DNA of 15,650 bases, taken from assembly GCA_003514205.1 (NCBI GenBank), contig DORQ01000309.1:583-16232 (forward strand), in the 5' to 3' direction. Shown here one piece after another: positions 14,802-15,650 of the stretch. Each line of letters opens with the position of its first letter. Position 1 is the stretch's first letter. Origin of the DNA: Acidimicrobiaceae bacterium (GTDB taxonomy: Bacteria > Actinomycetota > Acidimicrobiia > Acidimicrobiales > Microtrichaceae). The notes under the pieces are model-generated. The model ran no database searches. It was not told the DNA's origin and saw only the letters and a program-made list of their open reading frames with translations. Both the position numbers and the translations under genes were made by a program.

Positions 14802-15284
14802 ATGGAAGCGATCTACGAGGGACCACGAGAAGATCTCGACTACGCAACGTTTGGCCTTGCCGTCCAGGAGCTTTGCCGCAAGGTCGTCGATAGCGGTTAC
14901 GAGCCTGACTGGGTAGTTGCCATTGCTCGGGGTGGCCTCCTGATCGGCGGGGCAGTCGCGTATGCCCTCAGCCTGAAGAACATCGGAGTTGTCAACGTCG
15001 AGTTCTATACCGATATCGATGAGCGCCTTGAGGTGCCAGTGATGTTGCCACCGGCACTGAACCTCAGTGACCTCGCAAACCAACGCCTCCTCATCGTTGA
15101 TGATGTTGCCGATACTGGGGAGACGCTGCAGCTGGTAGTCGATACCTGCCGTCCAGTTGTGGCAGAAATTCGCTCCATGGTGCTGTACGAGAAGCCTCGA
15201 TCAATCATCTCGCCCGACTTCGTGTGGAAATCCACCGACGATTGGATCAACTTCCCGTGGTCCTCCGAACCCCCGCTTCGATAG
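14802..15284 (+). CDS. Phosphoribosyltransferase, Gpt/Hpt-like
   Basis: This 160-residue type I phosphoribosyltransferase is cytoplasmic. ARGG (42-45) is the dipeptide/pyrophosphate loop, and LLIVDDVADTGETL (96-109) is the PRPP-binding motif with Asp100, Asp101 and Thr105. The C-terminal YEKPRSIISPDFVWKSTDDW and INFPWS resemble xanthine/hypoxanthine phosphoribosyltransferases of the short Gpt-like group, so purine salvage (base plus PRPP giving nucleotide plus pyrophosphate) is the likely role; the exact base is not certain. Length is normal. It lies 53 bp after the TIGR04338-type gene on the same strand and ends 15 bp from a convergent gene. Confidence 0.87.
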   Translation: MEAIYEGPREDLDYATFGLAVQELCRKVVDSGYEPDWVVAIARGGLLIGGAVAYALSLKNIGVVNVEFYTDIDERLEVPVMLPPALNLSDLANQRLLIVDDVADTGETLQLVVDTCRPVVAEIRSMVLYEKPRSIISPDFVWKSTDDWINFPWSSEPPLR

Positions 15285-15299
15285 CGCCCGTCGTTTCGG

Positions 15300-15650
15300 T
15301 CAGCGGTTCTCGACCGTCGCGACTAGGTCCTCAGTAGCGGCCCACAATCGAGCTGGCTCCGCTTCTCGCTTCGCCCACGGTGCCAACCTTGCGGGTCGAC
15401 GCTTGAACCAATAGGTCCCTGACCTCGACAGGTCGCCCCCAGCCGCCGCAGTAGCAAGCCAGATCGAGGTGTCTGCCCCTTGGTCGACGGAGATGGTAAC
15501 GAAGTGCGCGTAGCCCATCAGTTTCGCCGAAAGCCCCGTCGTGTCGCCTTCTTTGCCAAACTCACTGTTGACTGCGCCCGGGTGGACACATGAAACGCAC
15601 ACACCCGCCGGTTTCATTCGGCGGGCCAATTCCTGAGTGAACAGAATGTT
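15300..15650 (-). CDS. Short-chain dehydrogenase/reductase, C-terminal part
   Basis: The minus-strand frame enters from the right edge and ends at 15300, giving 116 residues. It begins NILFTQELARRM, the helix that follows the catalytic YxxxK in retinol-dehydrogenase/WWOX-like SDRs (usual form SKLANILF). VSCVHPGAVNSEFGK contains the conserved PG turn after strand six, and DQGADTSIWLATA is the usual late helix. The nucleotide-binding half and the catalytic Ser/Tyr/Lys lie outside the window. Substrate unknown. It is convergent with the phosphoribosyltransferase gene. Confidence 0.85.
   Translation of the reverse strand, partial: NILFTQELARRMKPAGVCVSCVHPGAVNSEFGKEGDTTGLSAKLMGYAHFVTISVDQGADTSIWLATAAAGGDLSRSGTYWFKRRPARLAPWAKREAEPARLWAATEDLVATVENR

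Noticed and set aside
14284-14847. Minus-strand frame of 187 codons opposite the HExxH gene
   Set aside because: It spans the end of one convincing gene and the start of another on the plus strand and has no family features.

Overview
The window is about 15.6 kb of moderately high-GC DNA that looks chromosomal and actinobacterial. It encodes a maleylpyruvate-isomerase-like (mycothiol-type) protein and a DUF2786 protein next to a TIGR04338-type HExxH protein, a pairing familiar from Actinobacteria. Three genes have an actinobacterial-style leaderless promoter: a TAnnnT -10 box ending exactly 6 nt before the ATG. The class is uncertain. An uncultured Acidimicrobiia-like lineage would fit, but nothing seen proves it. 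I see no rRNA, tRNA, insertion sequence, integrase, CRISPR array or phage gene. Genes are packed tightly and no gene-free stretch exceeds 300 bases.

Left part (1-3730), all on the minus strand. A secreted or lipoprotein-like gene runs off the left edge (1-893). Upstream of it is a winged-helix plus AAA+ ATPase gene (1010-2437). Upstream of that is a two-domain lipoprotein joined by a roughly 60-residue Thr/Ser stalk (2628-3695). The lipoprotein gene has a well-formed leaderless promoter, and a strong 12-bp-arm hairpin separates it from the ATPase gene. A perfect inverted repeat lies in front of the ATPase gene.

Centre (3770-9410). A MacB/LolCDE-like ABC exporter is encoded by an ATPase (6667-7368) and a large double-FtsX permease (3770-6667), with stop and start codons overlapping as TGATG. 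Upstream is lldD, an FMN-dependent L-lactate (2-hydroxyacid) dehydrogenase (7408-8592). It is divergent from a short-chain dehydrogenase/reductase (8634-9410) across only 41 bp. That gap holds two back-to-back leaderless promoters that probably exclude each other.

Right part (9459-15650). On the minus strand, a DUF4230 membrane-anchored protein (12617-13294) lies 4 bp ahead of a short UvrA-like double-ABC ATPase (10261-12612), followed by the MDMPI-fold protein (9459-10214). On the plus strand are DUF2786 (13440-14237), the TIGR04338-type putative metallohydrolase (14257-14748) and a Gpt/Hpt-like phosphoribosyltransferase (14802-15284). The C-terminal part of another SDR (15300-15650, minus) reaches the right edge.

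Taken together these look like ordinary accessory and housekeeping loci rather than one coherent exotic system. The best leads are the lldD/SDR promoter overlap, the UvrA paralogue that appears to lack the UvrB-binding insert and is coupled to a DUF4230 protein, the winged-helix AAA+ ATPase with its inverted repeat, and the DUF2786-metallohydrolase-PRTase neighbourhood. Several intergenic gaps also contain hairpins without a T-tract, placed where terminators would be expected.
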